From: Amycolatopsis sp. A133
GTDB lineage: Bacteria > Actinomycetota > Actinomycetes > Mycobacteriales > Pseudonocardiaceae
Reading direction: 5' to 3'
NCBI RefSeq assembly: GCF_031082405.1
Contig: NZ_JAVHJU010000061.1
Location: 186,001 to 250,000, forward strand
Length of the DNA: 64,000 nucleotides
Shown here: positions 43,919-53,433 of the stretch, piece after piece
Layout of the letters: every line of letters starts with the position of its first letter
How positions within the stretch are numbered: the first letter of the stretch is position 1
Translations under genes and position numbers: made by a program
The notes under the pieces: generated by a model
What the model was told of the DNA's origin: nothing
Seen by the model: the letters and a program-made list of their open reading frames with translations, nothing else
The model's database searches: none

Positions 43919-45409
43919 ATGCGAGCGTGTGTTGTCGGGGCGGGGCCTGGGGGAATCGTCACCGCCAAGGTGTTGTTGGAGCACGGCTTCGACGTCACGG
44001 TCTTCGACAAGCACCAGCGGGTCGGCGGGATCTGGTCACCGGGTGGCTGCTACGACGGGCTGGCCAACCAGGCCGCACTCCGCATCTTCGAGTTCGCCGA
44101 CCTGCCCAACCGCCTGCACTTCGCCGGCGCCGTGGATACCCAGCGCTATCTGGAGGACTACGCCGGGGCCTTCGGCGTGCTGGATCGCCTCCGACCGGGC
44201 ACCGAGGTGATCTCCATCCGGCCGGTGGACGGGCCCGGACGGGTGGGCGCCTGCGGCTGGTCGGTCGACTCCCGGGCCGCCGGGGACGAGGCGGCGCAGG
44301 TTCGTCGCGAAACGTTCGACTACGTCGTGGTCGCCAGCGGGGCCCATCATCACGTCCGGCTGCCCGACCTGCCCGGACGTGAGTCGTTCGGCGGAACCGT
44401 GCTGCACTCCAACGAGGTGCGGGCCGGGACGTTCGCCGGCCGGCGGGTGGTCGTCGTGGGCGGAGGCAAGTCCGCGCTGGACCTGGTCACCCGCGCCGGA
44501 CGCGAGGCAGCCTCGGCCACGATCGTGCAGCGCAAGGTGAACTGGATGGTCCCCGAACGGTTCCTGCTCGGTCTGGTCGGCTACAAGTGGATCCTGCTCA
44601 CCCGGTTCGGTGAGGCGTTGCTGCCTCGTTACCACGACCCGGCCTGCGTCCGCCCGATCGACCGCGCCAACGACCGGGTCAAGCGAGCCCTGTGGTGGCT
44701 CATCACCCGCGACATGCTGATTTCCACGGGGCTGCGCCGGCTGCCGAAGGAGCTGTGGCCCACTCACCCGCTTCCCTTCCACCTGGCACACGCCGGAGTG
44801 ATGCCACGCGGCTACGCACGGGCGGTCCGTCGCGGTCTGATCGCCGCCAAGGTCAGCGCTGTCGAGGCGTATACCGAAAAGGGGTTGCGCCTGGCGACCG
44901 GCGAGGAAGTGGCGGCGGATGTCATCGTGTTCGCCACCGGCCACCACAAAATCTTCCCGTTCTTGGATCCGGACGTGCAGGTGCACGATCCCGCCGGGCG
45001 GATACGCCTCTACCGGGGCATCGTGCCACCCGGCGCCGACCGGCTGGGATTCGTCGGATTCCGGCAGGTCTTCAACAACATCATGGGCGTGGAACTCACC
45101 GCGCACTGGCTGGCCCGTCACTTCCGGTCGACACTGCGCACCGCCCCGAGCGAGCAGGAGATGCAGCAGGGCGTCGACGCTCGCCTGACCTGGCAGGAGC
45201 GGGTGCTTCCGGGCTCCGGTGGCTACGACTTCGGCCCCTACGACATCCACTGCGCGGACGAACTCATGCACGACATGGGTCTACCGTCCCGCCGCGCCGG
45301 GAACCTGTTCGCCGAGTACCTGCTTCCCGGCGGACTTGCACACCGCTACGCGGGCCTGACCAGCTCGAATTCCGCGACTCGGAAGCAGGACACGGCACGG
45401 AACACCTAG
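43919..45409 (+). CDS. Flavin-containing monooxygenase (FAD/NADPH)
   Basis: A 496-aa flavoprotein monooxygenase. FAD motif GAGPGG (7-12) and ATG-type second FAD block FATGHHKIFPF are present, as is the NADPH motif VVVVGGGKSALDLV (177-190). The RVGGIWSPGG segment and the GFRQVFNNIMGVELTAHWLA region are typical of the class B FMO/Baeyer-Villiger group. No signal peptide. Isolated from the neighbours; 179 bases upstream contain no gene. Substrate unknown, likely N- or S-oxidation or ketone oxygenation. Confidence 0.9.
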   Translation: MRACVVGAGPGGIVTAKVLLEHGFDVTVFDKHQRVGGIWSPGGCYDGLANQAALRIFEFADLPNRLHFAGAVDTQRYLEDYAGAFGVLDRLRPGTEVISIRPVDGPGRVGACGWSVDSRAAGDEAAQVRRETFDYVVVASGAHHHVRLPDLPGRESFGGTVLHSNEVRAGTFAGRRVVVVGGGKSALDLVTRAGREAASATIVQRKVNWMVPERFLLGLVGYKWILLTRFGEALLPRYHDPACVRPIDRANDRVKRALWWLITRDMLISTGLRRLPKELWPTHPLPFHLAHAGVMPRGYARAVRRGLIAAKVSAVEAYTEKGLRLATGEEVAADVIVFATGHHKIFPFLDPDVQVHDPAGRIRLYRGIVPPGADRLGFVGFRQVFNNIMGVELTAHWLARHFRSTLRTAPSEQEMQQGVDARLTWQERVLPGSGGYDFGPYDIHCADELMHDMGLPSRRAGNLFAEYLLPGGLAHRYAGLTSSNSATRKQDTARNT

Positions 45410-45899
45410 TGTCCTGCGCATGAGGAACAACCGCCCGAGGTGGAGCTCGAAACCGGGGGCGGCGAGGAAGTCGGCCATTATCTCGCCGAAGGCGTGCACG
45501 GCATCGACGCAGGGGACGCAACGTCCGAGGATGAGGCTGGCGACGAGCCGGACTGGAGCTACCTTTGGCATGCATTCTTGGGCGCAGCCGGCCACGCGCA
45601 CCGGATTCTGGCCCTGCTCGAGCCCACGGCCTGGACGGGCTTGTACTGAAGGCGGGAACCACCATCGAAGATATCGGGACGCAATCCGCGCTGCGCCGTG
45701 CCGCCCTGGTCAACGCGGATCGACGAGCATGGCGGTTTCGTCGCCACCACCACGTCCCAGGCCGCTGACGTTGCGCCGTGGAAGTTTTGGGGAGCGCCGC
45801 GACCGACGCATCGGCGGCACACACCCTGGCCTGGTTCTTCCACGACCGCCCACCCAGGACCGTCTTCGACCCACCGGCTTCCCCGACGCCGCTCGCCTC
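45410..45899. other. Decayed region between the monooxygenase and the integrase remnant
   Basis: Open frames on both strands are short and overlap; none has a ribosome site and a recognisable family. One plus frame (45440-45649) ends WSYLWHAFLGAAGHAHRILA. I read it as gene debris at the edge of an integrated element. Confidence 0.4.
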
Positions 45900-46155
45900 G
45901 GATAGCGGGCAGCGGCGCGACCGCCGTCAGCTCAAGCAGCGCGCCAAGGGGGAGGTGCGGCCGGTGCCGTGCCCGCCGCCGCTGACCGCCCTGCTGCACC
46001 GCGATCTCGAGCAGTACGGCGTCGCCGACGACGGCCGGTTGTTCCGGAGCATGGACGGCGGTGACGTCGCCGAGTCGACGCTGGCGCGGGTGTGGGATAA
46101 GGCCCGCAAGGCCGCGCTGACGCCCGAAGAGTCCATCAAGATTGCCTTAAGCTAG
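45900..46155 (+). pseudogene. Tyrosine recombinase (integrase) fragment
   Basis: The frame reads RDRRQLKQRAKGEVRPVPCP, PPLTALLHRDLEQYGVADDG, RLFRSMDGGDVAESTLARVW, DKARKAALTPEE, a close match to the middle of actinobacterial phage/AICE integrases just before the catalytic HxxR. The stretch then ends after a few unrelated residues, so the HxxR and Tyr are missing and the N-terminus is also absent. It marks the left border of the accessory segment. Confidence 0.7.
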
Positions 46156-46196
46156 GAGGCCGCAGATCAGGCCACTGACGATCGCGCCTTCGAGTT

Positions 46197-47282
46197 TCAA
46201 GCTTCGCCGTTGACGATTTCTTCCAGGTGCCATCCGTCGGACCGCTCAATAGCGGTGAGCCGGATTCGCCAGCCGGTGTGGGCGAGTGTGGCGACCTCCT
46301 GCGGGACGGCGATCGGGCCGATTGGGCCGATGATGGACGGGATGAGGCTACCGGCGTCGCAGTCTGACCAGTTCTCGATGTCGTCGTCCTCGAATGTGAT
46401 CGTTTCGACTGTGACGGCGGTGATCTTGGCGTACCCGTCCGACAGGAGCCGTCCGGTCCAGTCGTCGTCCTCATCGTCCGCCGGAGGGGCGACGGTTCGT
46501 TCGACGTACTCCTGCAGTGCATTCAAGAACCGGCGTAGCGCGATTTCGTCGTCGAGCCGGTTCCGGACGGAGGCGATGTTGGTCGCGGCGGTCTCGGCGT
46601 TGAGGTGACCGTGGTCGGCGAACCAGGCCAGCAGCGCGGGCAGCGCGGTGCGGGCGTTAGTCAAATCGGTGACGGTGGCGTAGGGGATCATCTTGTGGGT
46701 CAGGATGTAGAAGTACTCGTGCAGCATGTCGGTGAGCCGGGACGCGGGGACCTGTGTCAGCCGTCGGTTCTCGGACCGGCCGGCGGCGGACCGTAGCAGT
46801 TCTAGGACCAGGGTGTATTTCGCCTGCGTGCGGGCAGAGGTCCTGCCGCGAAGGTCGGCGAGGAACTCGGCGGCCACCGAGCCGATTGACGGGACGCTCG
46901 GCGCGTCGTGCAGCGTCTTGGTGGCAGTCTCGTCGAGTTCCGCAAAAGGGATCTCAGGCCACTTCCAGGTGAGCTTGTGTCCGTGGGCAGCGGCGGCCAG
47001 CCGGTCCCACAGATCTTTGTCCTGCCATGGCTTCTCTGTGGTCAGGCCCTGTCGGACGTAGTAGGAGGGGGTCACCTCGATCTGCACCGGCACCGAACGA
47101 GTCAGGCATTCCAGGGCAGTCACGACACCGAGCAGCTGCAAGCGTTCGAGGCTTGCGTCGCACTCGTAGCCCGATTCCACCCGGCGGTGCTCGCCGAGAA
47201 CCAGCTCCGCCGCCCAAGCGCCTCCGGGGCGACCCGGATCGATCACCGCACTGGTGCGCACCCGCACAACGCTTTCTTTCAC
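46197..47282 (-). CDS. RNase H-like / core-binding-like protein of unknown function
   Basis: A 361-aa protein starting at GTG with AGGAGGGGG upstream. Residues about 1-115 have an RNase HI-like pattern: GGAWAAELVLGEHRRVESGY, LERLQLLGVVTALECLTRSV, VQIEVTPSYYVRQGLTTEKP, WQDKDLWDRLAAAAHGHKLT, WKWPE. Residues 130-240 (LADLRGRTSARTQAKYTLVL, ASRLTDMLHEYFYILTHKMI) resemble the SAM-like core-binding domain of tyrosine recombinases, without a catalytic domain. The rest is beta-rich and acidic. Divergent from nothing close; neighbours are an integrase fragment and a transfer-type protein. Function not known. Confidence 0.6.
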   Translation of the reverse strand: MKESVVRVRTSAVIDPGRPGGAWAAELVLGEHRRVESGYECDASLERLQLLGVVTALECLTRSVPVQIEVTPSYYVRQGLTTEKPWQDKDLWDRLAAAAHGHKLTWKWPEIPFAELDETATKTLHDAPSVPSIGSVAAEFLADLRGRTSARTQAKYTLVLELLRSAAGRSENRRLTQVPASRLTDMLHEYFYILTHKMIPYATVTDLTNARTALPALLAWFADHGHLNAETAATNIASVRNRLDDEIALRRFLNALQEYVERTVAPPADDEDDDWTGRLLSDGYAKITAVTVETITFEDDDIENWSDCDAGSLIPSIIGPIGPIAVPQEVATLAHTGWRIRLTAIERSDGWHLEEIVNGEA

Positions 47283-48018
47283 GGCGACACCCCCTCCTGG
47301 CCAGCCTGCCAGAAAACGGGCCTGGTACACCAGCAGGGATGCAGCTGTTGGTGTCCTCGGACGGTGAAGCGTGGAAGCACAAGAACACGGCTTCAACTGG
47401 GGCCGCAGTAGTCGAAGGCAGCTTGTCGGGTGCGGCACCGGTTCGCTGACGGTGGGTTCGCCGGCGCCCTCCCGACTGGGTTCGTTCTCTGCTGAGGACC
47501 ACGATAGAGGCGGCACTCAACGCGCCTGGGCGCCTCAATGTCTCAACGCCCGCCTCGTTTGCCCGACCAGCTCCGCTTCGTTCACCGGGAGGTCGACCTC
47601 GACGACGATGCGAGCCTCCCGTGCCGGAGGACGCCGCCATAACCCTGCACCGACCTACCCTCGGCGCCCATGGCCGACGACATCAGACGGGGCCGGAGTC
47701 ACGCCCGCTCCGGCCAGGACACCGTTGCCCGCTACCGTCTCCGGCTCTCCCGCGCGGCCGGCTACCCGCCCGCCCGAGGCCTCGGATCATGAAAAAGTAG
47801 ACCGCGACTGGCCGCACACCGCCGGTTTCAGCCGTACCCAACCGGACATCCCGGTCTGGATCGCCGCTCCAGAAAAGCCTGCGCAAAGACCTGTTTCCGC
47901 AGTTCAGAGGTGGTGCCCCCGGCGCGGCTCGTTCCAGAACCCAACGGCTCGAAAAGGCCTGTGAACTGCAGTTTTCCGGTGTAGTCGATGTTGCGCGGCG
48001 TCGACGGGGTGGTTCCTC
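47283..48018. other. Intergenic region of the integrated element
   Basis: About 735 bases without a convincing gene. A minus-strand frame contains IDYTGKLQFTGLFEPLGSGT and SELRKQVFAQAFLERRSR near 47850-47990, which might be a decayed coding end, but no start is evident. No repeat or RNA recognised. Confidence 0.4.
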
Positions 48019-48783
48019 GTGACGTGGATGAAGCCGGAGAGTGAGAAGTCGTCACTTTGGGTTCAATGTATGTGTACGACCCTGGTGGCGTTGGGCGCGG
48101 CATATGCGTCGTATCGGCACGGTCGCGACTTCGCTCTGCGGTTCGGCGCTGATGCGGCGACAGCCGCGATCTGGCCGTTGATCGTGGACGGCTTGCTGAC
48201 GACGGCGACGGTTGAGCTGTGGAAGCAGAGTGATGGCCGGCGGTGGGCTGCGTGGACGGCGTTCGGGTTCGGTATCTCGCTCTCGTTGTGCGCGAACATC
48301 GGTTCCGCGCCGCGGTTGACGGTGTTCTCGATCGTGCTAGCGGCTTGTCCACCACTTGCCCTGCTCCTGGCGGTGGAGTTGCTGAATCGGGCGTTAAAGC
48401 GAAATCGTGGCGATGACCGAGGACGATCGTCCGAGAGCTTGGACGCCTCGAGCGAGCCCGCCGTCGAAGCTGCAGAAGTTGCTTGCTCCAGTGCTTCAGG
48501 TGCTGAGTTCTCGCTGCCTGCCGAGGCGTCGGCTGAGCAGCAGATGTGGGCGTTCTATCTCGAGGAGCAAGCTGCGGGTCGGACTCCGACGGGTGCGGAC
48601 CTTGATCGTGTAGCCGGCACGAACAACTACGGCCGCCGGGTGCTGCGGCGCTGGCGTACGAATGGTCGGGGTCCGGCGGGGGCCATGGCGCCGGACTCAG
48701 CTGCGTTGGGCCCACCGCCTCGGGTGTCGCCTGTCGGCGAGTGGAACGCAGACGGGCTGGAATCGACGCTCAACCGCTCGTGA
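48019..48783 (+). CDS. DUF2637 membrane protein (SpdB-like transfer protein)
   Basis: A 254-aa protein with four hydrophobic segments in the first 125 residues (CTTLVALGAAYASYRHGRDF, AIWPLIVDGLLTTATVELW, FGFGISLSLCANIGSA, FSIVLAACPPLALLLAVELL), the DUF2637 signature including SYRHGRDFALRFGAD and WPLIVDGLL. A soluble tail ends with a helix-turn-helix-like GRTPTGADLDRVAGTNNYGR. DUF2637 proteins are carried by Streptomyces-type integrative conjugative elements and plasmids, where they aid spread. Start GTG at 48019; weak ribosome site. Supports an AICE origin of this segment. Confidence 0.82.
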   Translation: MTWMKPESEKSSLWVQCMCTTLVALGAAYASYRHGRDFALRFGADAATAAIWPLIVDGLLTTATVELWKQSDGRRWAAWTAFGFGISLSLCANIGSAPRLTVFSIVLAACPPLALLLAVELLNRALKRNRGDDRGRSSESLDASSEPAVEAAEVACSSASGAEFSLPAEASAEQQMWAFYLEEQAAGRTPTGADLDRVAGTNNYGRRVLRRWRTNGRGPAGAMAPDSAALGPPPRVSPVGEWNADGLESTLNRS

Positions 48784-49153
48784 CCCCTGACTACTGTAAG
48801 TGCCGATCATGGTCACTAGACGGGATTAGTGCTCAGGGCATCAACCTCCTGGCTCGACGACTCAGCCGGCTGGTCGGCAGGTCGTCTTAGCAGGACCACC
48901 ACGTACCACCAGCAACGCCAACCGAGTTCGAGCTACGGCGCACGGCTCACCTTTGCGTGGGGCTTTCTGCAAGCGACTGCCGGACAGGGTGAGGGCGGCC
49001 TGAGGACCATCCACACACTCGGAGCCTCGGTCGGCTTCGCCTTCTTCTGATCAGCTGGAGAAACTCGACGTTGCCGTGCGAACCCGCTGACGTCGGCTAA
49101 TGCCAATGTCCCGATGCTCAGGATTGGATCGAGTAACGACCAAGCCGATCGAG
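48784..49153. other. Intergenic region, lower GC
   Basis: About 370 bases between converging genes. Only short, unlikely open frames; no terminator hairpin with a U tract identified. Confidence 0.4.
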
Positions 49154-52100
49154 CTACGAGTTCCCGACACGGCTCCAGAATTTGGCAACTGCTTCGTCGG
49201 CGAGGACACGCTTGCGCAGCTTGTCCAATCCGTTGATTCGCACGCGTAGGACAGCTTTGCCGCCTGCTGAGAACGGCACGAGCTTGGCGCACCCCGTCTC
49301 CCTCAGAATTCGGATGAAGTCAATCCACGCGTCCGGTCCGTACTCGTGCTGCCACCTCGGCTTGTCGTCGGCGGGCGCCAGGTTCTGCTCGTAGACCACC
49401 ACGGAGTCGACCCGGTATGCGATGTTTTCAAGGAAATACTCGACAGCGTCCTCAAACATGCTCCTGGTGTCCAGCGTCTCGGCGCCCGGCACGGGGGCAC
49501 CGAGTTCGTGCAGTGCCTGCTGTACCTCGTGTGGTTTGTCCAAATAGGAACTCGGGCGCACCAGTTGCGAAACTGCTGTCTGTTCGAAAACGGACACGGC
49601 CCGAAGGGGGGAATCCTCGCTGTTGACCCACAGGGTCTCGATCGTGCAGGCGGAGAACCTCAGGTCGCCTGGACCGGACGACGGCAACCGCAAATCCCCG
49701 AAGTCGCAGTCTACGAACGTGGCCTTGCCGATGCTCACACCGTTCAAATCGAGTTCTTTGAAGGTTGCGGCGACGATCTCGGCGTCTGTGGCCACGCCTC
49801 GTGAGCGAATGTGGAATTCCCAAAGGGAACCCAGGTTGGCGCGGAAAGTCGCGGCCATGCGCTCCGGTTCGTCCGGGATGTCGGCGGCCGTGGCCGCAAG
49901 GAGCAACTCGACCTCCTCGCCGCCTTTGCGGGTGACTCGGGTTACCGTGGCGGTGCGCCACTCGACGCGAGCCATCGTCAGGATGACTCTTTCGAAGTCG
50001 CTCGCTGCAAGCGCCCGCAGTATCGCGTCGGCGAGGAAGATGTCGAAGAACAACTCGTGCTGGAAGGCGAATCGCACGTTGACCGCCGCCGCTGCCGAGA
50101 CCTTCAACGCGCACAGTGTTGATAGGCGGTCGCGTAGGCCGGGGATGAGCGAGATGTCCTGGAGTCCGGTCGCGCCGAGGGCTGCGCGTTCGAGGTCGCC
50201 CACATCGGCTTCGCGGGCGCCCTGATCAGCCATTGCCACAGCGAGGTTCTCAAATGTTCGGCGTAGCTGGTCCGGATCGAGCAGCGGCCGGTTCTGGCCG
50301 TCGACCAGCTTCGGCGCCTCGCGGGCGATGTACTGCTGGAGCAGGAGGTCGGGAAGTGTATCCGTTGACGGGTCGAAGATGTCCGCCGATTCGGCGTAGA
50401 TGCGGGCGAAGAACGGTAGGCCGAGCAACGCGCGGTCTTCTGGAGACAACTCGTGGAGGCGGTTGGGATCGACGCCGTATTGGTGCAGGAACTGCGTGAG
50501 TTGGTCGTCGTTCCACTCCTTGAACGTCGCTACCCGGTGCTCGACGACAATGTCGAGCCGCTCTCGGTTCCGGCGGATACTCGCGCTGTACTGGTTGACA
50601 TAGTACGAGGACCTCGCGGACAGCATGATAACACCGCGCCCGGCCATCGCCTCGATCCACTGCTGGAGCGAACCGAGGGCGTTGTCGTAACCGACGCCGC
50701 CGAGAAGCTCGTCGAAACCATCGATTACTAGGGCGATGAGCCCGTTGCGGCACAACGCCTTGATGTTCTCCAGCTCCAGATTCTTCGTTTTGGTCGCGGC
50801 GGCGTTGATAACTGTGTCGAGGCTGTTCGACGCTTGGCCTGTGGACCGGACGTAGTAGAGCAAGGGAAGTCGATCCTGCGAGGTGACGGTGTCACCTTCT
50901 CGTTCGATCGCCCGTGCCCTCGCCAGTGCGGCGGCGACCAGGCTCCTGGTCTTGCCTATGCCCGCTTCGCCTTCGATGAAGTAGATGCGGGTCTTGGACC
51001 CTCGGTTGCCGAGTCGGTCGTCAATCTCGCGGCCGAGTTCGCTAAAGGTCATGTACTTGGCTTTGCCGGCCACCTTGTCCAAGCCAGACACGCGCAGGAA
51101 TGGTTCCACGTAAAGGCTCGACTCCTGTGTAGAGGCGAGGTACTCCCTCTCCTCCGAGACGAGGTCGTCCTCCACGCCTTTGAGATACTGTCGAAACCGT
51201 GCGGCGGCGATTGGCCAGTTCACGATGTGGCGAAGGAAGTCCGGGTATGGACGCCACTTATTTTTCTCAGGATCCCACCACTGCCGTTGCTCGCCGTGGC
51301 CGATGCGGAACCGGTCATCCCTCCGCTCCACGCCTGAGCTGACCGCCCTGCTCCACACCATCGTGACTGCGCCGTCGAGCTCGTAGTAGTGCACGGCGTG
51401 GTCGGGATCGCGAAAACCTTCTAAATCGCGGCGGATGTCCCCGATGAAGTAGGGGAAGTTCTTATCCTTCGCGATCGCGATCATTGAGTCGTTCAGGGCG
51501 ATGATCAGTTCGTCACTACGGCCCTTGAGGCTCACTTCCTGCTGCCCTGAACGAAAATATGATGGTGCTAGTGAGTTGAACTGCGAGAAGATGCAAAGCT
51601 TGCCGCTGTTGTCCATGCAGATGAAAGGCCACGTTGTCAATCGGCTTGATTTCCAGGCAAAAGTGACGACGTTCAGTTCAGAGTCGTCGGGGGTGACCTC
51701 GACGACGGCGTCGCCGAGAAACCGCCTGATGACCGTCGACGAGCTCTGGACCACCGACTCGACATGGGTGCGCAGCGCGCCGGCCGCGGACCCCGACGGC
51801 ATCAACCCCACGTGAAAGAGGTGATTGCGCAGCTTCTCAAAGGTTCCGAACGCTGTGTCCTTGCCACTGAATGCTTTCACCGAGGCAAGCGCACCCTCTG
51901 CCAAGTCCACCGCGGCAGCGGCCACTTCGTCAGACCTGCGTAAAAGCGAGATCGCGCGGTGGAGGAATGCCTGGTAGCCGCCGAATCCTGGACACCTGCT
52001 CAGCTCGACCTGGTACGGGTCCATCTCTCGCAACGCTGCCGCAGCGCACAAAGTCACGAACCGCAACTGGAAGTCGACTGTAGAGACCAAGGCGTGGATT

Positions 52101-52171
52101 GATGCCGCTCCCGTCGAGTCGTTCAGGTAGCTTTTCTCCAGCTCATCGTAACGATCTACAGCGAGGTTCAC
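49154..52171 (-). CDS. NACHT-domain STAND NTPase, candidate antiphage protein
   Basis: A 1005-aa cytoplasmic protein. An N-terminal helical region (1-370, no known effector fold) is followed by a NACHT NTPase: Walker A GEAGIGKTRS (about 399-408), Walker B LIALVIDGFDELLGG (about 476-490), the ARSSYYVNQY sensor region, and a helical arm with LPFFARIYAE. Near residue 800, ELDLNGVSIGKATFVDCDFG looks like a short pentapeptide-type solenoid. GTG start at 52171. Family knowledge: bacterial NACHT proteins sense phage and trigger cell death. In this defence-rich, mobile segment an antiphage role is likely, but the effector domain is not recognised. Confidence 0.82.
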   Translation of the reverse strand: MNLAVDRYDELEKSYLNDSTGAASIHALVSTVDFQLRFVTLCAAAALREMDPYQVELSRCPGFGGYQAFLHRAISLLRRSDEVAAAAVDLAEGALASVKAFSGKDTAFGTFEKLRNHLFHVGLMPSGSAAGALRTHVESVVQSSSTVIRRFLGDAVVEVTPDDSELNVVTFAWKSSRLTTWPFICMDNSGKLCIFSQFNSLAPSYFRSGQQEVSLKGRSDELIIALNDSMIAIAKDKNFPYFIGDIRRDLEGFRDPDHAVHYYELDGAVTMVWSRAVSSGVERRDDRFRIGHGEQRQWWDPEKNKWRPYPDFLRHIVNWPIAAARFRQYLKGVEDDLVSEEREYLASTQESSLYVEPFLRVSGLDKVAGKAKYMTFSELGREIDDRLGNRGSKTRIYFIEGEAGIGKTRSLVAAALARARAIEREGDTVTSQDRLPLLYYVRSTGQASNSLDTVINAAATKTKNLELENIKALCRNGLIALVIDGFDELLGGVGYDNALGSLQQWIEAMAGRGVIMLSARSSYYVNQYSASIRRNRERLDIVVEHRVATFKEWNDDQLTQFLHQYGVDPNRLHELSPEDRALLGLPFFARIYAESADIFDPSTDTLPDLLLQQYIAREAPKLVDGQNRPLLDPDQLRRTFENLAVAMADQGAREADVGDLERAALGATGLQDISLIPGLRDRLSTLCALKVSAAAAVNVRFAFQHELFFDIFLADAILRALAASDFERVILTMARVEWRTATVTRVTRKGGEEVELLLAATAADIPDEPERMAATFRANLGSLWEFHIRSRGVATDAEIVAATFKELDLNGVSIGKATFVDCDFGDLRLPSSGPGDLRFSACTIETLWVNSEDSPLRAVSVFEQTAVSQLVRPSSYLDKPHEVQQALHELGAPVPGAETLDTRSMFEDAVEYFLENIAYRVDSVVVYEQNLAPADDKPRWQHEYGPDAWIDFIRILRETGCAKLVPFSAGGKAVLRVRINGLDKLRKRVLADEAVAKFWSRVGNS

Positions 52172-52444
52172 GAAGCGACTCCAGGTCGATCAGGCGGCTC
52201 CTTGCCGAAGGTGTCGGTAGGCAAGTCGGTTCCGTTACGAAATCTTCCGACCGCTCGCGTTGGGATTGTGTAAAACTCTGACAATGTCCGCATCGTAGGC
52301 GCGGACATGGGGAGCGACCTGTTCGTGAGTCTTTATAGGACTGTTACGATTTATGTCACTGGCGGATATCATTGTGACCGTTGAGTTGTGTTGGGACTGA
52401 AAGTGTCGAATGAGCTATCTATAGTGCGCTGGAGGGGGTGTGGT
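52172..52444. promoter_or_regulatory. Divergent promoter region with an 8-bp inverted repeat
   Basis: AT-richer DNA between the NACHT gene and the broken KAP gene. ATGTCCGC (52284-52291) and GCGGACAT (52301-52308) form a perfect inverted repeat with a 9-base spacer, a plausible operator. Poly-A/T tracts around 52330-52400 fit promoter DNA, but no -35/-10 pair is called with confidence. Confidence 0.4.
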
Positions 52445-52812
52445 ATGGATGGCGGGTCCGCGGGGACGGGTGGTCTCGACGGCGACGTCGTGGTGACATC
52501 TGGGTTGCTCGCGCCCGAGGTTTTGATGGAGGATCGAGAACTCACGGATGCCCACGACGACCGGTTCGAGCACCAGCGCATAGCTGACCAGATCGTCGAG
52601 CTCGCGACGATAGTGGAAGCTCCAACGAACATTGCTCTGTACGGGCCGTGGGGTTCGGGGAAGTCCGGTATCGCGAACCTGGTGAAAAGCAGGCTCCGAG
52701 GGGGTCAAAGGAGTACGGTTCGTTCGTTTCGACGCGTTCAAGTACGCGGAGAATCCCCTGCGTCGGACGTTCCTGACAGCTGTCGCGAACGAGCTCGGCG
52801 TGACTGATGATC
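52445..52812 (+). pseudogene. KAP-family P-loop NTPase, truncated and frameshifted
   Basis: The frame from 52445 gives FEHQRIADQIVELATIVEAP, TNIALYGPWGSGKSGIANLV, i.e. the start of a KAP NTPase with Walker A GPWGSGKS. At a run of five G (52700-52704) the reading frame is lost; removing one G restores VRFVRFDAFKYAENPLRRTF, LTAVANELGVTDDQ, the expected next KAP block. At about 52812 the homology ends abruptly in an antisense remnant, so about four fifths of the gene are gone. Known KAP NTPases of this kind occur in phage-defence islands. Confidence 0.75.
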
Positions 52813-53227
52813 AGCTTGGTCACGTAGCGCAGCTGCGCCTCGGTGACCGGCTCGGCCTTTGCCGCCGCGCTTCGCTCGCGCTTGGCGCCGTAGGTGCGCT
52901 GATTGGCGGCCTTGCGTTCCGTCTCGGCCTGCTCGCTGCGGTCGATCACGCGGACTGACCGGCTCGAACCAGTCCTGGCCACCGGGTTCGTCAGTTACGG
53001 CCTCCCACAGTGCGTCGGTGGTCAGCCGGGCCTCGTCGACGTCCTCGGTCAGGCCGGGCTCGGTCAGCGCGATGAACCCGCTGCCCTCGCGCACCACGGT
53101 GAAGCCGCCCTGCTCGACGTGGCGGGTGATCCAGTTGTCCCGCAGCGACACCGGTCGTGGTACCGGCTCCACTTGGTCAGCAGGGCCTCGTAGACGAGCT
53201 TGTCGCCGTAGTGGTGGGTATCGCGCG
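52806..53227 (-). pseudogene. Frameshifted remnant of a mobile-element protein
   Basis: Three pieces in different minus frames fit one protein: HYGDKLVYEALLTK, then EPVPRPVSLRDNWITRHVEQ and GGFTVVREGSGFIALTEPGL, then VIDRSEQAETERKAANQRTY and EPVTEAQLRYVTKLI. I recall similar accessory proteins in actinobacterial plasmids and AICEs but cannot name a function. It joins the KAP remnant at 52806-52812, the probable recombination point. Confidence 0.5.
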
Positions 53228-53433
53228 TGAATCTGGACAACTACTTCTCGCCCTTCGCAGACGGTGGCGGAGGAACGCGTTCCTGGTCGTGGTCCCGGCC
53301 CGCTGTCTGACCGGGCGAGCCGAACACCGCCTGGTCATGCTGGCGGCACAGCAGGCCTACCCGATGCTGGCGCCGCCGGCCGGGCAAACGCTCCCTGGAC
53401 ACCGCCGGGGACCTTCCCGTGCTCAGGTGACGA
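53228..53433. other. Unassigned debris before the GTPase gene
   Basis: A plus frame reads AFLVVVPARCLTGRAEHRLV, MLAAQQAYPMLAPPAGQ, which looks protein-like but has no start and stops soon. Treated as a fragment of an unidentified accessory gene. Confidence 0.3.
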
